Assembly (NCBI RefSeq): GCF_002245535.1
Contig: NZ_NKCN01000021.1
Span: forward strand, 1-64,000
Origin: Mycobacterium lehmannii
Lineage (GTDB): Bacteria > Actinomycetota > Actinomycetes > Mycobacteriales > Mycobacteriaceae
Direction of reading: 5' to 3'
DNA length: 64,000 nucleotides
Shown here: one piece after another, positions 10,681 through 19,423 of the stretch
Numbering within the stretch: position 1 is the stretch's first letter
Layout: every line of letters begins with the position of its first letter
Notes under the pieces: model-generated
What the model saw: the letters and a program-made list of their open reading frames with translations, nothing else
Told to the model about the DNA's origin: nothing
Database searches by the model: none
Made by a program: the position numbers and the translations under genes

Positions 10681-11825
10681 GTCAGATCAACCTTAGGCAC
10701 GAAATGCAGCAGCGTGTCCACACCCGTGCGCACCGCCCCGGCGACGGGTCCGGGCACCCCGCCGATGAGCCCGACCGCGGGCCGGACGACCGACGGTGTG
10801 ACCGCACCGGCCACCTGTTGCAGACGCAGCGTGTCCCCACCCGCCCAGCCGGGGTCGGTATCGGCGAGGTGGTGTGGGTCGGTGAGCTCGTCGACGGGTC
10901 GACGCCGACGGCTCGCCAGCGCCCGCGTGATCGCCTCCTCGACGCCGATCAGCCCGGCAGGCGGGTCCGGCACGAACTCGCGCAGCCGGGTGTCAGAAGC
11001 CATCATCGGATGGTCCAGCGACTGCACCAGGTCGGCGGCGAGTCCTCCCGGCACCGGCAGCACCACCCCCGTCACCCACGAGACGAGACCGGTGTCGACG
11101 CCGTTGACCGGCAGCTCGGCCCGCCACTTTCCGGCGATTCGCGCATACGTGCGCAGCAGCTCGGCATACGACGTGGTTTCCGGGCCGGTGATGTCGTACG
11201 CGCCGGCGGGCACACGCTCGCTGTCGGCGGCGGCGACGAGGTAGTGCAGCACATCGCAGATCGATATCGGGTCGATCGGGTTCACCGACCACGACGGCAT
11301 TGGGATGACCAGGAACCGATCCCCCACATAGCGCAGCATCTCGAACGACGTCGACCCCGCGCCGATGATGATGGCCGCACCGAGCCACACCACGTCCGGT
11401 CCGCCGTCGACGTGCAACGCCTCGGCGACCTCGGCGCGGCTCGCGAGGTGTTCGGACAGCTCGTCACCGTCGGGCACGAACCCGCCGAGGTACACGATGC
11501 GACGCACACCGGCGTCCTTGGCCGCCCTCGCCACGTTGGCCGCCGCGCGGTTGTCGGCCTCGCGGAAATCGGGCTGCCCGATGCCGTGTACGAGGTAGTA
11601 GACGACATCGATCGGGCCGGCGTCGGCGAAGGCCGACCGAGCCGAGGCTTCGTCATGGGCGTCCAATGCGACGGCGTCGACGCGGTCCTGCCACCCGAAC
11701 TCGGCCAGCCGGTCGGGATTTCGGCTGGCGGCGACCACCTCGTGGCCCTCGGTGAGCAGTTCGTTGACGAGCCGGGAGCCGACGTAACCGGTCGCGCCGG
11801 TCACCAGAGTGCGAACACGTTTCAC
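10677..11825 (-). CDS. NAD(P)H-binding atypical SDR family protein
   Basis: A 382-residue protein with an N-terminal Rossmann fold (VTGATGYVGSRLVNELL, GxxGxxG near residues 10-16) and an NADP-favouring ASRNPDR after strand 2. The family covers NmrA-like and epimerase-like redox sensors and reductases. The last 60 residues (VVRPAVGLIGGVPGPVAGAV) are hydrophobic and may associate with the membrane, fitting translational coupling to the CPBP membrane protease downstream. No canonical YxxxK catalytic pair is obvious, so a sensor role is possible. Confidence 0.75.
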   Translation of the reverse strand: MKRVRTLVTGATGYVGSRLVNELLTEGHEVVAASRNPDRLAEFGWQDRVDAVALDAHDEASARSAFADAGPIDVVYYLVHGIGQPDFREADNRAAANVARAAKDAGVRRIVYLGGFVPDGDELSEHLASRAEVAEALHVDGGPDVVWLGAAIIIGAGSTSFEMLRYVGDRFLVIPMPSWSVNPIDPISICDVLHYLVAAADSERVPAGAYDITGPETTSYAELLRTYARIAGKWRAELPVNGVDTGLVSWVTGVVLPVPGGLAADLVQSLDHPMMASDTRLREFVPDPPAGLIGVEEAITRALASRRRRPVDELTDPHHLADTDPGWAGGDTLRLQQVAGAVTPSVVRPAVGLIGGVPGPVAGAVRTGVDTLLHFVPKVDLT

Positions 11826-11871
11826 GGTAGGGCCTGTACCCGGATCGGACCCCGGAGAATCCCGGGAGAAT

Positions 11872-12396
11872 CTAGGCCTTGGCGTCTCGGTGCAGATCGA
11901 TCAGATGCTGGTACACCTGCGCGTTGTAGCGATTGTGGTTGACCTCTGCGTCACTGAGGTCCCGGCGCACCTTGGCAGGAACCCCGGCGACCAGAGTCCG
12001 CGGCGGCACCACGAAACCCTGCGGCACGACGGCGCCCGCGGCGATCAACGCGCCCTGTCCCACCGTCGCGCCGTTGAGGATGACCGCCCCCATGCCGATG
12101 AGGGCCCCGTCCTCGATGACACAGCCGTGCAGCACGGCGTTGTGGCCCACGCTGACCTCTTCACCGATGCGGACCGGGAACTCCGGGTCGACGTGGACCG
12201 TCACCCCGTCCTGGATGTTGGTCCCGAAGCCGACCTCGATGGGCTCGGCCTCGGCCCGCAGCGTGGCGCCGTACCAGACGCTGGCCCGCGCCGCGAGTGT
12301 CACGTCGCCGATCAGGCTCGCGTTGGGCGCCGCCCACGCCTCGGCATGCAGCGACGGCATGCGACCACGAATGGGAACGATCAGCGGCTCAGGCAT
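11872..12396 (-). CDS. gamma carbonic anhydrase-like hexapeptide-repeat protein
   Basis: The ATG at 12396 gives 174 residues, the normal family length; in-frame ATGs at 12405 and 12414 are alternatives. The protein is a left-handed beta-helix of hexapeptide repeats (SLIGDVTLAARASVWYGATLR) followed by a C-terminal helix. The zinc ligands His occur as TVHVDP and VGHNAVLHGC, and the Arg and Asp/Gln of the subunit contact (TLRAEAEPIEVGFGTNIQDG) are conserved. Bacterial relatives are YrdA/CaiE-like gamma-carbonic anhydrase homologues with activity often unproven. It is divergent from the fasciclin gene. Confidence 0.88.
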   Translation of the reverse strand: MPEPLIVPIRGRMPSLHAEAWAAPNASLIGDVTLAARASVWYGATLRAEAEPIEVGFGTNIQDGVTVHVDPEFPVRIGEEVSVGHNAVLHGCVIEDGALIGMGAVILNGATVGQGALIAAGAVVPQGFVVPPRTLVAGVPAKVRRDLSDAEVNHNRYNAQVYQHLIDLHRDAKA

Positions 12397-12506
12397 GCGG
12401 CTCATCGTATGCATCGGCCTTTCGCCGCCGTTCGGGGCGCTATGTGGGCAGATTGACAAAGCCCAGGTCAGATGGCCCGCAGCGGCTGTTTGGCGAGGTG
12501 GCGACT

Positions 12507-12536
12507 TTGGCAGGCACACAGCACTGCCTCTAACAT
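12507..12536 (+). promoter_or_regulatory. candidate SigA-type promoter for the fasciclin gene
   Basis: TTGGCA at 12507-12512 and TAACAT at 12531-12536 are separated by 18 bases, a good match to a mycobacterial housekeeping promoter. Transcription would begin near 12543 and leave a short leader containing the GAGGAG ribosome-binding site at 12557-12562 before the GTG start at 12569. Confidence 0.4.
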
Positions 12537-12568
12537 GCCTTTCGACCTGTCTAGCTGAGGAGCCGTAA

Positions 12569-13330
12569 GTGAAGACTCGCACCAGCAAAGCCCTTGGTGC
12601 CACTGCCGGGATCGCCGCGATCGCCTTTTCGGTGCCGCTGGCCGTGACCGCATACGCCGATCCACCCGCGCCCGCACCCGAGCAACCGGCCGAGCCGACC
12701 ACGACTGCGGTGGTCGAGATCCCGAACCCCGAGGGGAAGGGCTGTGACGCCTTCAAGGAGGCGGTGCCCGACTGGAAGGCGCTGAACAACTTGCCCGTGG
12801 GCCAGGCGCTGCAAGCCATCCCGGAGGCCAGCACCTTCTACTCCGCGATCTCCGGCGGGTTCAACCCCGCCGTGAACGTGGTGCCCGTGCTGGAGAACGG
12901 CCCGTACGTGGTCTTCGTGCCGACGAACGAGGCCTTCGCCGCGCTTCCTCCCGCGCAACTGGACGCGCTGAAGGCCGACCCCGCCGCGCTGACGGACTTC
13001 GACTACTACCACGTGTTCCTCGGCTTGCTCGGACCCAAGGACGTCAAGGGTCAGCGGCCCACCCAGCAGGGTGCGGAGATCAAGGTGACCGGTGAGAACG
13101 CCGACGTGACGATCAACGACACCGCCAAGGTGGTCTGCGGTGGCATCCAGGCGGCGAACGCCCGGATCTACCTGATCGACGCGGTGCTCGATCCGGCCAA
13201 CGCGCCGGCGGCCGTGACGCCGTCGGCGACCTCGACCAGCGAGACGACGACCACCACGACGACGACCGAGACCACCGAGCCGGCCCCGCCGGCGGAACCG
13301 ACGCCGGCAGGCGACGCTCCGATCGGCTGA
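12569..13330 (+). CDS. secreted fasciclin (FAS1) domain protein
   Basis: A 253-residue secreted protein. The signal peptide is residues 1-30 (hydrophobic core IAAIAFSVPLAVTA, cleavage after AYA). A Pro-rich linker is followed by one FAS1 domain at about residues 60-210, with the H1-type motif YVVFVPTNEAFAALP and the second conserved block ARIYLIDAVL. The C-terminal 40 residues are a Thr/Glu/Pro-rich low-complexity tail (SETTTTTTTTETTEPAP), likely extended and possibly glycosylated. FAS1 proteins such as MPT70/MPT83 act in adhesion. The GTG start follows GAGGAG by 6 bases. A strong terminator ends the transcript. Confidence 0.85.
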   Translation: MKTRTSKALGATAGIAAIAFSVPLAVTAYADPPAPAPEQPAEPTTTAVVEIPNPEGKGCDAFKEAVPDWKALNNLPVGQALQAIPEASTFYSAISGGFNPAVNVVPVLENGPYVVFVPTNEAFAALPPAQLDALKADPAALTDFDYYHVFLGLLGPKDVKGQRPTQQGAEIKVTGENADVTINDTAKVVCGGIQAANARIYLIDAVLDPANAPAAVTPSATSTSETTTTTTTTETTEPAPPAEPTPAGDAPIG

Positions 13331-13347
13331 TCTCGCCCGCACACGCG

Positions 13348-13381
13348 AAAGCCCCCGAAACTCCGTTGTTTCGGGGGCTTT
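13348..13381 (+). terminator. intrinsic terminator after the fasciclin gene
   Basis: AAAGCCCCCGAAAC at 13348-13361 pairs perfectly with GTTTCGGGGGCTTT at 13368-13381 around a 6-base loop, giving a 14-bp GC-rich stem. It lies 17 bases after the fasciclin stop and 65 bases from the stop of the convergent acyl-CoA dehydrogenase, so it can serve both directions. Confidence 0.85.
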
Positions 13382-13445
13382 GGCGTTAGGGGTCGCGGCT
13401 AGAAACCACGCCGGGGGGCAGCTATACGCCACGCCGGCGAGCCGG

Positions 13446-14588
13446 CTATACGCCTAGGTCGCGGCCGATGATCTCCTTCATGATCTCGGTGGTGCCACCA
13501 AAGATCGTCTGGATGCGCCCGTCGACGTAAGCGCGCGCGACGCGGTACTCCATCATGTAGCCGTATCCGCCGTGCAGCTGCACGCACTGGTCGACGACCT
13601 TCTTGGCCACCTCGGTGGCCCACCACTTGGCCTTGGCCGCCTCGACCGCGGTCAGCTCACCGTCGACCACACCCTGTAGGCAGCGGTCGATGTAGTTTTC
13701 GGTGACCTCCAGCTCGGTCTCCATCTCGGCGAGCAGGAACCGGTTGTGCTGGAAGCTGCCGATCGGCTGGCCGAAAGCCTTGCGGTCCTTGGCGTATTGC
13801 AGCGTTTCGTCGAAGACCCCGCGGGCCCCGGCGATGGCCGAGATCGCGATGCCCAACCGCTCCGAGGGCAGGTTGGTCATCAGGTGGTAGAAGCCGCGAC
13901 CCTCCTTGCCGAGGAGGTTGGCGCTGGGCACCCGCACGTTCTCGAAGTGCAGCTCGGAGGTGTCCTGGCTGTGCAGCCCCATCTTGTCGAGCTTGCGGCC
14001 CCTGGTGAAGCCCTCCATGTCGCGCTCCACCACGAACAACGAGAAGCCCTTGTGGCCGGCCTCGGGATCAGTGCGCGCGACGACCACACACAGGTCGCAG
14101 TTGATACCCGACGAGATGAATGTCTTGGAGCCGTTGATGATCCAGTCGTCACCGTCGCGCACCGCCGAGGTGCGGATGCCGGCCAGGTCGCTACCGGCGC
14201 CCGGCTCGGTCATCGCGATCGCGATGATCAGCTCACCGCTGGTGATGCCCGGCAACCAGCGCTTCTTCTGCTCGTCGTTGGCCAGCTCCTTGAAATACGG
14301 GCCCACGACGTCGTTGTGCAGGCTCAGCGCCGGTCCATGCACGCCGGACCTGGCGGTTTCCTCGTCGATGATCGCGTTGAACCGGAAGTCATCTGAACCG
14401 CCGCCGCCGTACTCCTCGGGCATGTTGAACCCGATGAGGCCGTATTTGCCTGCCGCGGTGTACGCCGACCGGTCGACGATGCGCTCGGTCTCCCACTTCT
14501 CCTGGTTGGGCACCAGCTCGCGCTCGATGTACTCCCTGACGGTCTCGCGGAACGCCTCGTGTTCGGCGTCGTAAATCGTTCTCTTCAC
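13446..14588 (-). CDS. acyl-CoA dehydrogenase
   Basis: The GTG at 14588 gives 380 residues, the usual family length, and starts 2 bp after the upstream hydratase stop; the frame could extend to 14606. Domains are the N-terminal helices (about 1-120), a central beta domain with MTEPGAGSDLAGIRTSA and WIINGSKTFISSG, and a C-terminal helical domain with QLHGGYGYMMEYRVARAYVD and the flavin-binding tail IFGGTTEIMKEIIGRDL. It makes the 2-enoyl-CoA with electrons passed to ETF. Last gene of a three-gene beta-oxidation operon. Acyl-chain specificity unknown. Confidence 0.92.
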   Translation of the reverse strand: MKRTIYDAEHEAFRETVREYIERELVPNQEKWETERIVDRSAYTAAGKYGLIGFNMPEEYGGGGSDDFRFNAIIDEETARSGVHGPALSLHNDVVGPYFKELANDEQKKRWLPGITSGELIIAIAMTEPGAGSDLAGIRTSAVRDGDDWIINGSKTFISSGINCDLCVVVARTDPEAGHKGFSLFVVERDMEGFTRGRKLDKMGLHSQDTSELHFENVRVPSANLLGKEGRGFYHLMTNLPSERLGIAISAIAGARGVFDETLQYAKDRKAFGQPIGSFQHNRFLLAEMETELEVTENYIDRCLQGVVDGELTAVEAAKAKWWATEVAKKVVDQCVQLHGGYGYMMEYRVARAYVDGRIQTIFGGTTEIMKEIIGRDLGV

Positions 14589-14590
14589 TG

Positions 14591-15376
14591 CTACTTGGCC
14601 TTCCAAACAGGCTGGCGCTTCTCGGCGAATGCCAGCGGTCCTTCTTTGGCGTCCTCTGAGCGGAGCACCGTCGAGATCTCACGCATGGTCCTCGACCATC
14701 CGCCTTCGTCACCGGTGATGACACCGTCGTCGACACCCATCGCGACCCGCTTGCTCGCCCACACGGCAAGCGGCGCATTGCTGGTGATTCGTTCGGCGAG
14801 CTCGAGTGCGGCCTCGACGGCGGTGCCGTCGGGCACCATCCGGTTGATCAGACCCCACTTCAGGGCATCGGCCGACGACATCGGCTCACCCGTGAACAGC
14901 AGCTCCATCGCGACCTTGCGCGGCAGGTGGTCGACGATGCGAAAAACCCCACCCGCGGCGGCGATGAGGCCCCGCTTGACTTCGGGCAGACCGAATTTCG
15001 CGCGCTCTTCGGCGATCACCAGATCGCTGGCGAGCGCGAGTTCGGTCCCTCCGCCCAGCGCGGTGCCGTTGACCGCGGCGATGGTCGGCTTGTCGATGTA
15101 GTGCCGCACGTACCCGGCGAAGCCCCACTCGTCGTGTTCCGGGTGGAACAGGCTCTCCCGCCGCGAAATTGCCTTGAGATCTGCACCGGCACAGAAGGAT
15201 TCACCTGCACCGGTGATCACCACCGCGCGCACCTCGGGGTCGTCCTGCGCCTGCTGCAGCGCATCGCCTACCGCGGTGCTCACCGCGCTGTTGACGGCGT
15301 TGCGCGCCTCCGGCCGGTTGATCGTGATGAGCATGACGTTCCCGCGGCGCTCGGTGAGCGCCGCGGGCGTCGTCAT
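14591..15376 (-). CDS. enoyl-CoA hydratase/isomerase
   Basis: The ATG at 15376 gives 261 residues; the open frame runs on to 16303 only because it is open inside the thiolase gene. The protein has the crotonase motifs: INRPEARNAVN, the oxyanion-hole segment SFCAGADLKAI, GTALGGGTELALASDLVIA, and LPEVKRGLIAAAGG with the catalytic Glu of hydratases. It hydrates 2-enoyl-CoA in beta-oxidation. It lies 44 bp after the thiolase and 2 bp before the dehydrogenase start, so all three are co-transcribed. Confidence 0.9.
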   Translation of the reverse strand: MTTPAALTERRGNVMLITINRPEARNAVNSAVSTAVGDALQQAQDDPEVRAVVITGAGESFCAGADLKAISRRESLFHPEHDEWGFAGYVRHYIDKPTIAAVNGTALGGGTELALASDLVIAEERAKFGLPEVKRGLIAAAGGVFRIVDHLPRKVAMELLFTGEPMSSADALKWGLINRMVPDGTAVEAALELAERITSNAPLAVWASKRVAMGVDDGVITGDEGGWSRTMREISTVLRSEDAKEGPLAFAEKRQPVWKAK

Positions 15377-15420
15377 GGCTCGTCCGACGACGATCTTTGA
15401 GGAGTCGGACACAACCAACG

Positions 15421-16566
15421 TCACAGCAGCTCGAGGATGGTGGCGTTGGCCTGCCCGCCACCCTCGCACATGGTCTGCAGACCGTACTGAATGCCGTTGT
15501 CCCGCATGTGGTAGAGCAGCGTGGTCATGATGCGCGCACCCGAGCCGCCCAGCGGGTGGCCCAGCGCGATCGCACCGCCGTTGGGGTTGAGCTTCTTCTC
15601 GTCGGCGCCGATGTCCTTCAGCCACGCCATCGGAACCGGGGCGAACGCCTCGTTGACCTCGAACGCCCCGATGTCGTCGACGGACAGGCCGGAACGCTTG
15701 AGTGCCTTCTGGGTCGCCGGGATTGGCGCCGTCAGCATGATCACCGGATCGGCGCCGGCCAGCACCGCGGTGTGCACACGGGCCAGCGGCTTGAGGCCCA
15801 GTTCCTTGGCCTTCTCCGCCGACATGAACAGCAGCGCCGCCGAACCGTCGGAGATCTGCGACGAGTTGCCGGCGTGGATCACGCCGTCCTCGCGGAACGC
15901 GGGCTTGAGTTGGCCCATCTTCTCCAGGGTCGTGCCGCGCCGGATGCCCTCGTCCTTGAGCACGGTGTTGCCCTCGTCGTCTTTGATTCCGACGATCTGG
16001 TCGTCGAACGCGCCGGCATCCTGTGCGGCGGCGGCCTTTTCGTGCGAATCGAGCGAGAACTGGTCGAGATCGGTGCGGCTGAAGCCCCACTGCTCGGCGA
16101 TCATCTCGGCGCCGATGCCCTGGTTCGGAGTCTGCTTGTAGCGGTTCTTGAAGTTCGCCGAGTACGGGTTGCCACCGTTGGCCAGCGAGGCGCCCATCGG
16201 GGTGCGCGACATCGACTCGACACCGCCGGCGACAACGACGTCGTAGTGGCCGGCGACCACACCGGCGGCGGCGAAGTGCACCGACTGCTGGCTCGAACCG
16301 CACTGGCGGTCGACGGTCACGCCGGGCACGGTCTCCGGCCAGCCGGCGGTCAGCAGCGCGGTGCGGCCGATGTCGAGAGCCTGCTCACCGGCCTGCATGA
16401 CGCAGCCCCAGATGACGTCGTCGACGAGCGCGGGATCAACGCCGGCGCGCTCCACCAGACCGTTGAGAACCTGTGCCGACAGCTCAGCCGGATGCACACC
16501 GGAAAGCCCTCCGTTGCGCTTCCCGACGGGCGACCGCACTGCCTCGACGATGACGGCTTCAGCCAT
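15421..16566 (-). CDS. acetyl-CoA acetyltransferase (thiolase)
   Basis: A 381-residue thiolase. The nucleophilic Cys89 sits in TVDRQCGSSQQS, and the C-terminal catalytic block GGAIALGHPLGGSGARIMTTLLYHM carries the His; CEGGGQANATILE supplies the second catalytic Cys. It cleaves 3-oxoacyl-CoA with CoA, or runs in reverse. It is the first gene of the operon with enoyl-CoA hydratase and acyl-CoA dehydrogenase, giving three of the four beta-oxidation steps; the 3-hydroxyacyl-CoA dehydrogenase is absent here. The promoter region contains palindromes at 16626-16656. Confidence 0.92.
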   Translation of the reverse strand: MAEAVIVEAVRSPVGKRNGGLSGVHPAELSAQVLNGLVERAGVDPALVDDVIWGCVMQAGEQALDIGRTALLTAGWPETVPGVTVDRQCGSSQQSVHFAAAGVVAGHYDVVVAGGVESMSRTPMGASLANGGNPYSANFKNRYKQTPNQGIGAEMIAEQWGFSRTDLDQFSLDSHEKAAAAQDAGAFDDQIVGIKDDEGNTVLKDEGIRRGTTLEKMGQLKPAFREDGVIHAGNSSQISDGSAALLFMSAEKAKELGLKPLARVHTAVLAGADPVIMLTAPIPATQKALKRSGLSVDDIGAFEVNEAFAPVPMAWLKDIGADEKKLNPNGGAIALGHPLGGSGARIMTTLLYHMRDNGIQYGLQTMCEGGGQANATILELL

Positions 16567-16625
16567 GACGCTTCTCCTTCGAAGTTCGATGATTCACCCA
16601 CACTCGCAGGGGTCCACCCCCGAAC

Positions 16626-16656
16626 GTAAACGAACAAGGTTTACTAGGTCAACCTA
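16626..16656. promoter_or_regulatory. candidate FadR/GntR operator cluster before the thiolase operon
   Basis: GTAAAC at 16626-16631 and GTTTAC at 16639-16644 are perfect inverted arms with a 7-base spacer. Immediately after, TAGGTCAACCTA at 16645-16656 is a second perfect palindrome (TAGGT/ACCTA). Both lie 60-90 bp upstream of the thiolase start, on the side of the divergent GntR-type regulator. The 315-bp region from 16567 to 16881 holds these sites and the copy near 16824, and no gene I can support. Confidence 0.45.
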
Positions 16657-16823
16657 CTGGTTGGTGGGCACGGTTTCGCAGATGGCCGCCAGGGCGATTT
16701 GCAAGTGCCGCGGACGTAACGCGAGGTTCGGCCTGCCTGGTCATTCGGGATAAGGTTCACGTCCGTCCCGGGCGCGATCGTGACGGCGCCCCCGCAAGCC
16801 GCTTTGCTCGAAGTATCCACTAC

Positions 16824-16835
16824 ACATGGTTTACT
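16824..16835 (+). promoter_or_regulatory. second copy of the ACAnGGTTTACT element
   Basis: ACATGGTTTACT repeats 11 of 12 bases of ACAAGGTTTACT at 16634-16645, 190 bp away in the same orientation. It lies 47 bp upstream of the GntR-family start, so a regulator recognising this word could control both the thiolase operon and its own gene. Inference from repetition and position. Confidence 0.4.
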
Positions 16836-16881
16836 GAGTTGTACAGCTGGCCGTTGGGTCAGCCGCAACGTGGGAGTTGGA

Positions 16882-17673
16882 GTGGCTCGAAGTACACCGC
16901 TGGCGCCGATGATCGGCCCGGACGGCGTCGGCGCCGGGACGACGGTGCGGTCACCGAAGACGGCCGAACTCGTCGCCGGCACGCTGCGCCGCATGGTGGT
17001 CGACGGCCAACTCAAGGACGGCGACTTCCTCCCCAACGAAGCCGAGTTGATGGCCCACTTCGGGGTGAGCCGACCGACCCTGCGGGAGGCCGTCCGCGTC
17101 CTGGAGTCCGAACGCCTCGTCGAGGTGCGGCGCGGTTCGCGCACCGGCGCCCGCGTTCGCGTGCCCGGCCCCGAGATCGTCGCCCGCCCCGCGGGCTTGC
17201 TGCTCGAGTTGTCCGGCGCGACGATCGCCGACCTGATGACGGCGCGCGCCGGAATCGAACCGATGGCGGTGCGGCTGCTGGCCGAGTCCGGTTCGGCCGA
17301 GGCGTTCGACGAACTCGACAGCCTGCTCGAAGAGCACGTGCCCTCCGGCTGGCAGAACGACACCCTGGCCGAGACGACGGGCGACTTCCACCGGCGCGTC
17401 GTCGAGTTGTCGGGCAACGCGACGCTGTCCATCATCGCCGGAATGCTGCACGAGATCACGGTGCGCCACAACGCATTCCTGTTCAAGGAACGTCGGCCGG
17501 TCTCCCGTTCCGACTTCGACAAGCTGATGCGTTCGTACCGTAAGTTGATGCAGCTGTTGAGATCCGGCGACGGTGCGGCCGCCGAAGCGCATTGGCGCAA
17601 GCACCTCGACACCGCCCGGGATCTGCTGTTGCAGGGACTCGAGGATGTCCAGGTCCGCGACGTCATGGGCTAG
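16882..17673 (+). CDS. FadR/GntR family transcriptional regulator
   Basis: The GTG at 16882 has an appropriately spaced GGGAG and gives 263 residues; the frame is open back to 16780 without family features. An N-terminal winged helix (about residues 25-90, FLPNEAELMAHFGVSRPTLREAVRVLESERLVEVRRG) is the typical GntR signature. The C-terminal all-helical FCD domain has the metal-ligand pattern with D-x3-H (DFHRRVVE) and later His (ITVRHN, EAHWRKHLDTA). FadR-type regulators sense acyl-CoA or organic acids. It is divergent from the beta-oxidation operon, its probable target, and overlaps the stop of the convergent DUF3556 gene by 4 bp. Confidence 0.88.
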   Translation: MARSTPLAPMIGPDGVGAGTTVRSPKTAELVAGTLRRMVVDGQLKDGDFLPNEAELMAHFGVSRPTLREAVRVLESERLVEVRRGSRTGARVRVPGPEIVARPAGLLLELSGATIADLMTARAGIEPMAVRLLAESGSAEAFDELDSLLEEHVPSGWQNDTLAETTGDFHRRVVELSGNATLSIIAGMLHEITVRHNAFLFKERRPVSRSDFDKLMRSYRKLMQLLRSGDGAAAEAHWRKHLDTARDLLLQGLEDVQVRDVMG

Positions 17674-19412
17674 GGAGCGTCGGCGCTGTCCTTCTGCCAC
17701 GTGACGTGGACGGGGACCGTGTCATCCCACGGCTGGCGGGTGACCATGTCGGCGACGCGGATGTAGCCCCGCTCGAATTCCCCTGTCGCGGCGTCGACCA
17801 ACCGATACTGCTGGGTCTGCCGATGGATCGGCTGTCCGTCGATCAGCACGACGATTATTTCTCCCGGCTCGAAATTGCAGCGCTTCTGCAGGGCCTCGAT
17901 GAGTTGTTCGTTGTGCATATGGCCGTCGCCGAAGTTCCAGCCGATCGCGGTGCTGCAGATGCGCTCACCGTCGGTCAGTACGTAGTCGTCCTCGTTGTGC
18001 CCGGCCATCGCCCGGTGGGCGAGGGTGAACATAGCGCGACCGTGAGAGTTGAACGCGCGGAAGGCGTATCCCATGTAGAGATACATCTGGGCAGTCTCGG
18101 GGCTGCCGTAGTACCGCTCCATCTGCGCCTGCGGCATGCTCGCGATCGAGACGACGCTCTTCTCGATCTTCGCCGAGGCTGACGGTTTCACACACCACAG
18201 CCCGGTGTCCCAGTTGCCCGCGTAGTAGCGCATGCCCGGCAGAAAGGACACCTTGCGCGGGAACAGGTTTCCGAGAATCACGGTGCCCGCTACGACGGCG
18301 AACAACACGATCGGCCACGGACTCTGCAGGTCGCCGAGGCCGATGCCCGGATGTCCCACGAAGAGCGCCAGGACCGCGAACATCATGAAAACGTTCCATT
18401 CCAGCGGCACGCCCATCGGAATCGAGGACAGAATCCCGAAGTGGAAGACCAGCATCACGAACGCGGCGATGTAGGTGGGCCAGCCCCCGTGGGAGAAGAA
18501 CAGCACCAGCGGGACGAGGCCTTCGATCGCCGTGCTGAAATGCGCCAGCCACCGTGATGCGCGCCCGGGTCGCAGGTCGTCCGGAAAGCGTTCGAAGAAC
18601 TTGCGTTTGATCCACTTGGGCCGGAACACGGGGTTGTTGCTCATCATCGTGGAGATGACGAACGGGAAGTGTTTGTTGAGCTTGGACGTCGCGGCGCCGA
18701 GCCAGATCGTCAGGCACACGAGTTTGGCCGCGATGATGATGTCGGGCCCGGCGAACAGGAAACAGACCGCGAGCGAGGCGTACACCTCGCCGCGGGCGGC
18801 CAGGAAGATCACCTTGTCGCGCAGGCCGAGCACGGCGAGAACGCCGAGGATGGCAGCGATCTGCCACACCGGTAACACGCCGACGGTCGTCCCCAGTTCG
18901 GGTATCGGTCCGGTGCCGTCGGAGAACAGCGCCACGACGAGCAGCACCAGCAGGGCGGCGTAGAGCAACGCGTCGAACGGTGTGCGGGTGTCGCCTTTGG
19001 TCAACGGGATCCGGGTCGGCCACGGAGGCAGCCGAATCGTGTTCGGCCGCAACCAGTACAGGATCGAGCCCATCGGCGGGAAGAAGCGGTTGTTGAGTGG
19101 TCCGAAGCCGCAGCCGAGGCCGACGACCTCGAACAGCATCGTGTACAGCACGACCTTCTCGAACACGATCGGCTCGTTGTACCAGGAGGTGACGTTGGTG
19201 AACCCGTCGATCCCCGTGGTGCTGATCGCGATCAGCCATCCGCCGAGGATGTAGAGCAGGATCTTGACGACGTAGAACAGGTGTAGGACTACCGGCGTCC
19301 CGAATCCCACCTCGGCCCAGTGCCGGGCCATGGGCACGATCTTCTCGGCGCGGCTGCCCTTACTCCACTCCTCGTAATCGACGACAGGCGCGTCCTGTTT
19401 CAAGAACCCCAT
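17670..19412 (-). CDS. DUF3556 family transmembrane protein
   Basis: A 580-residue membrane protein that I recognise as DUF3556 by length and layout: about ten hydrophobic segments over residues 40-390 (VVLHLFYVVKILLYILGGWLI onward) and a soluble C-terminal domain of about 190 residues. Conserved-looking features are the PLNNRFFPPMGSI loop and the C-terminal ICSTAIGWNFGDGHMHNEQLIEAL. The function of the family is unknown. A perfect KstR-type palindrome begins 12 bp upstream of its start codon, so it is very likely induced during cholesterol or steroid growth. This suggests a membrane role in sterol or lipid handling, which is inference. Confidence 0.75.
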   Translation of the reverse strand: MGFLKQDAPVVDYEEWSKGSRAEKIVPMARHWAEVGFGTPVVLHLFYVVKILLYILGGWLIAISTTGIDGFTNVTSWYNEPIVFEKVVLYTMLFEVVGLGCGFGPLNNRFFPPMGSILYWLRPNTIRLPPWPTRIPLTKGDTRTPFDALLYAALLVLLVVALFSDGTGPIPELGTTVGVLPVWQIAAILGVLAVLGLRDKVIFLAARGEVYASLAVCFLFAGPDIIIAAKLVCLTIWLGAATSKLNKHFPFVISTMMSNNPVFRPKWIKRKFFERFPDDLRPGRASRWLAHFSTAIEGLVPLVLFFSHGGWPTYIAAFVMLVFHFGILSSIPMGVPLEWNVFMMFAVLALFVGHPGIGLGDLQSPWPIVLFAVVAGTVILGNLFPRKVSFLPGMRYYAGNWDTGLWCVKPSASAKIEKSVVSIASMPQAQMERYYGSPETAQMYLYMGYAFRAFNSHGRAMFTLAHRAMAGHNEDDYVLTDGERICSTAIGWNFGDGHMHNEQLIEALQKRCNFEPGEIIVVLIDGQPIHRQTQQYRLVDAATGEFERGYIRVADMVTRQPWDDTVPVHVTWQKDSADAP

Positions 19413-19423
19413 GGGAACACAGA

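Noticed and set aside
12397-12834. Extension of the gamma-carbonic anhydrase frame into the fasciclin gene
   Set aside because: It covers the fasciclin promoter and signal peptide on the other strand and lacks hexapeptide repeats.
15377-16303. Upstream extension of the enoyl-CoA hydratase frame across the thiolase gene
   Set aside because: The extension is Arg-rich and lacks family similarity; it exists only because the frame is open opposite codons of the thiolase. The family start is at 15376.
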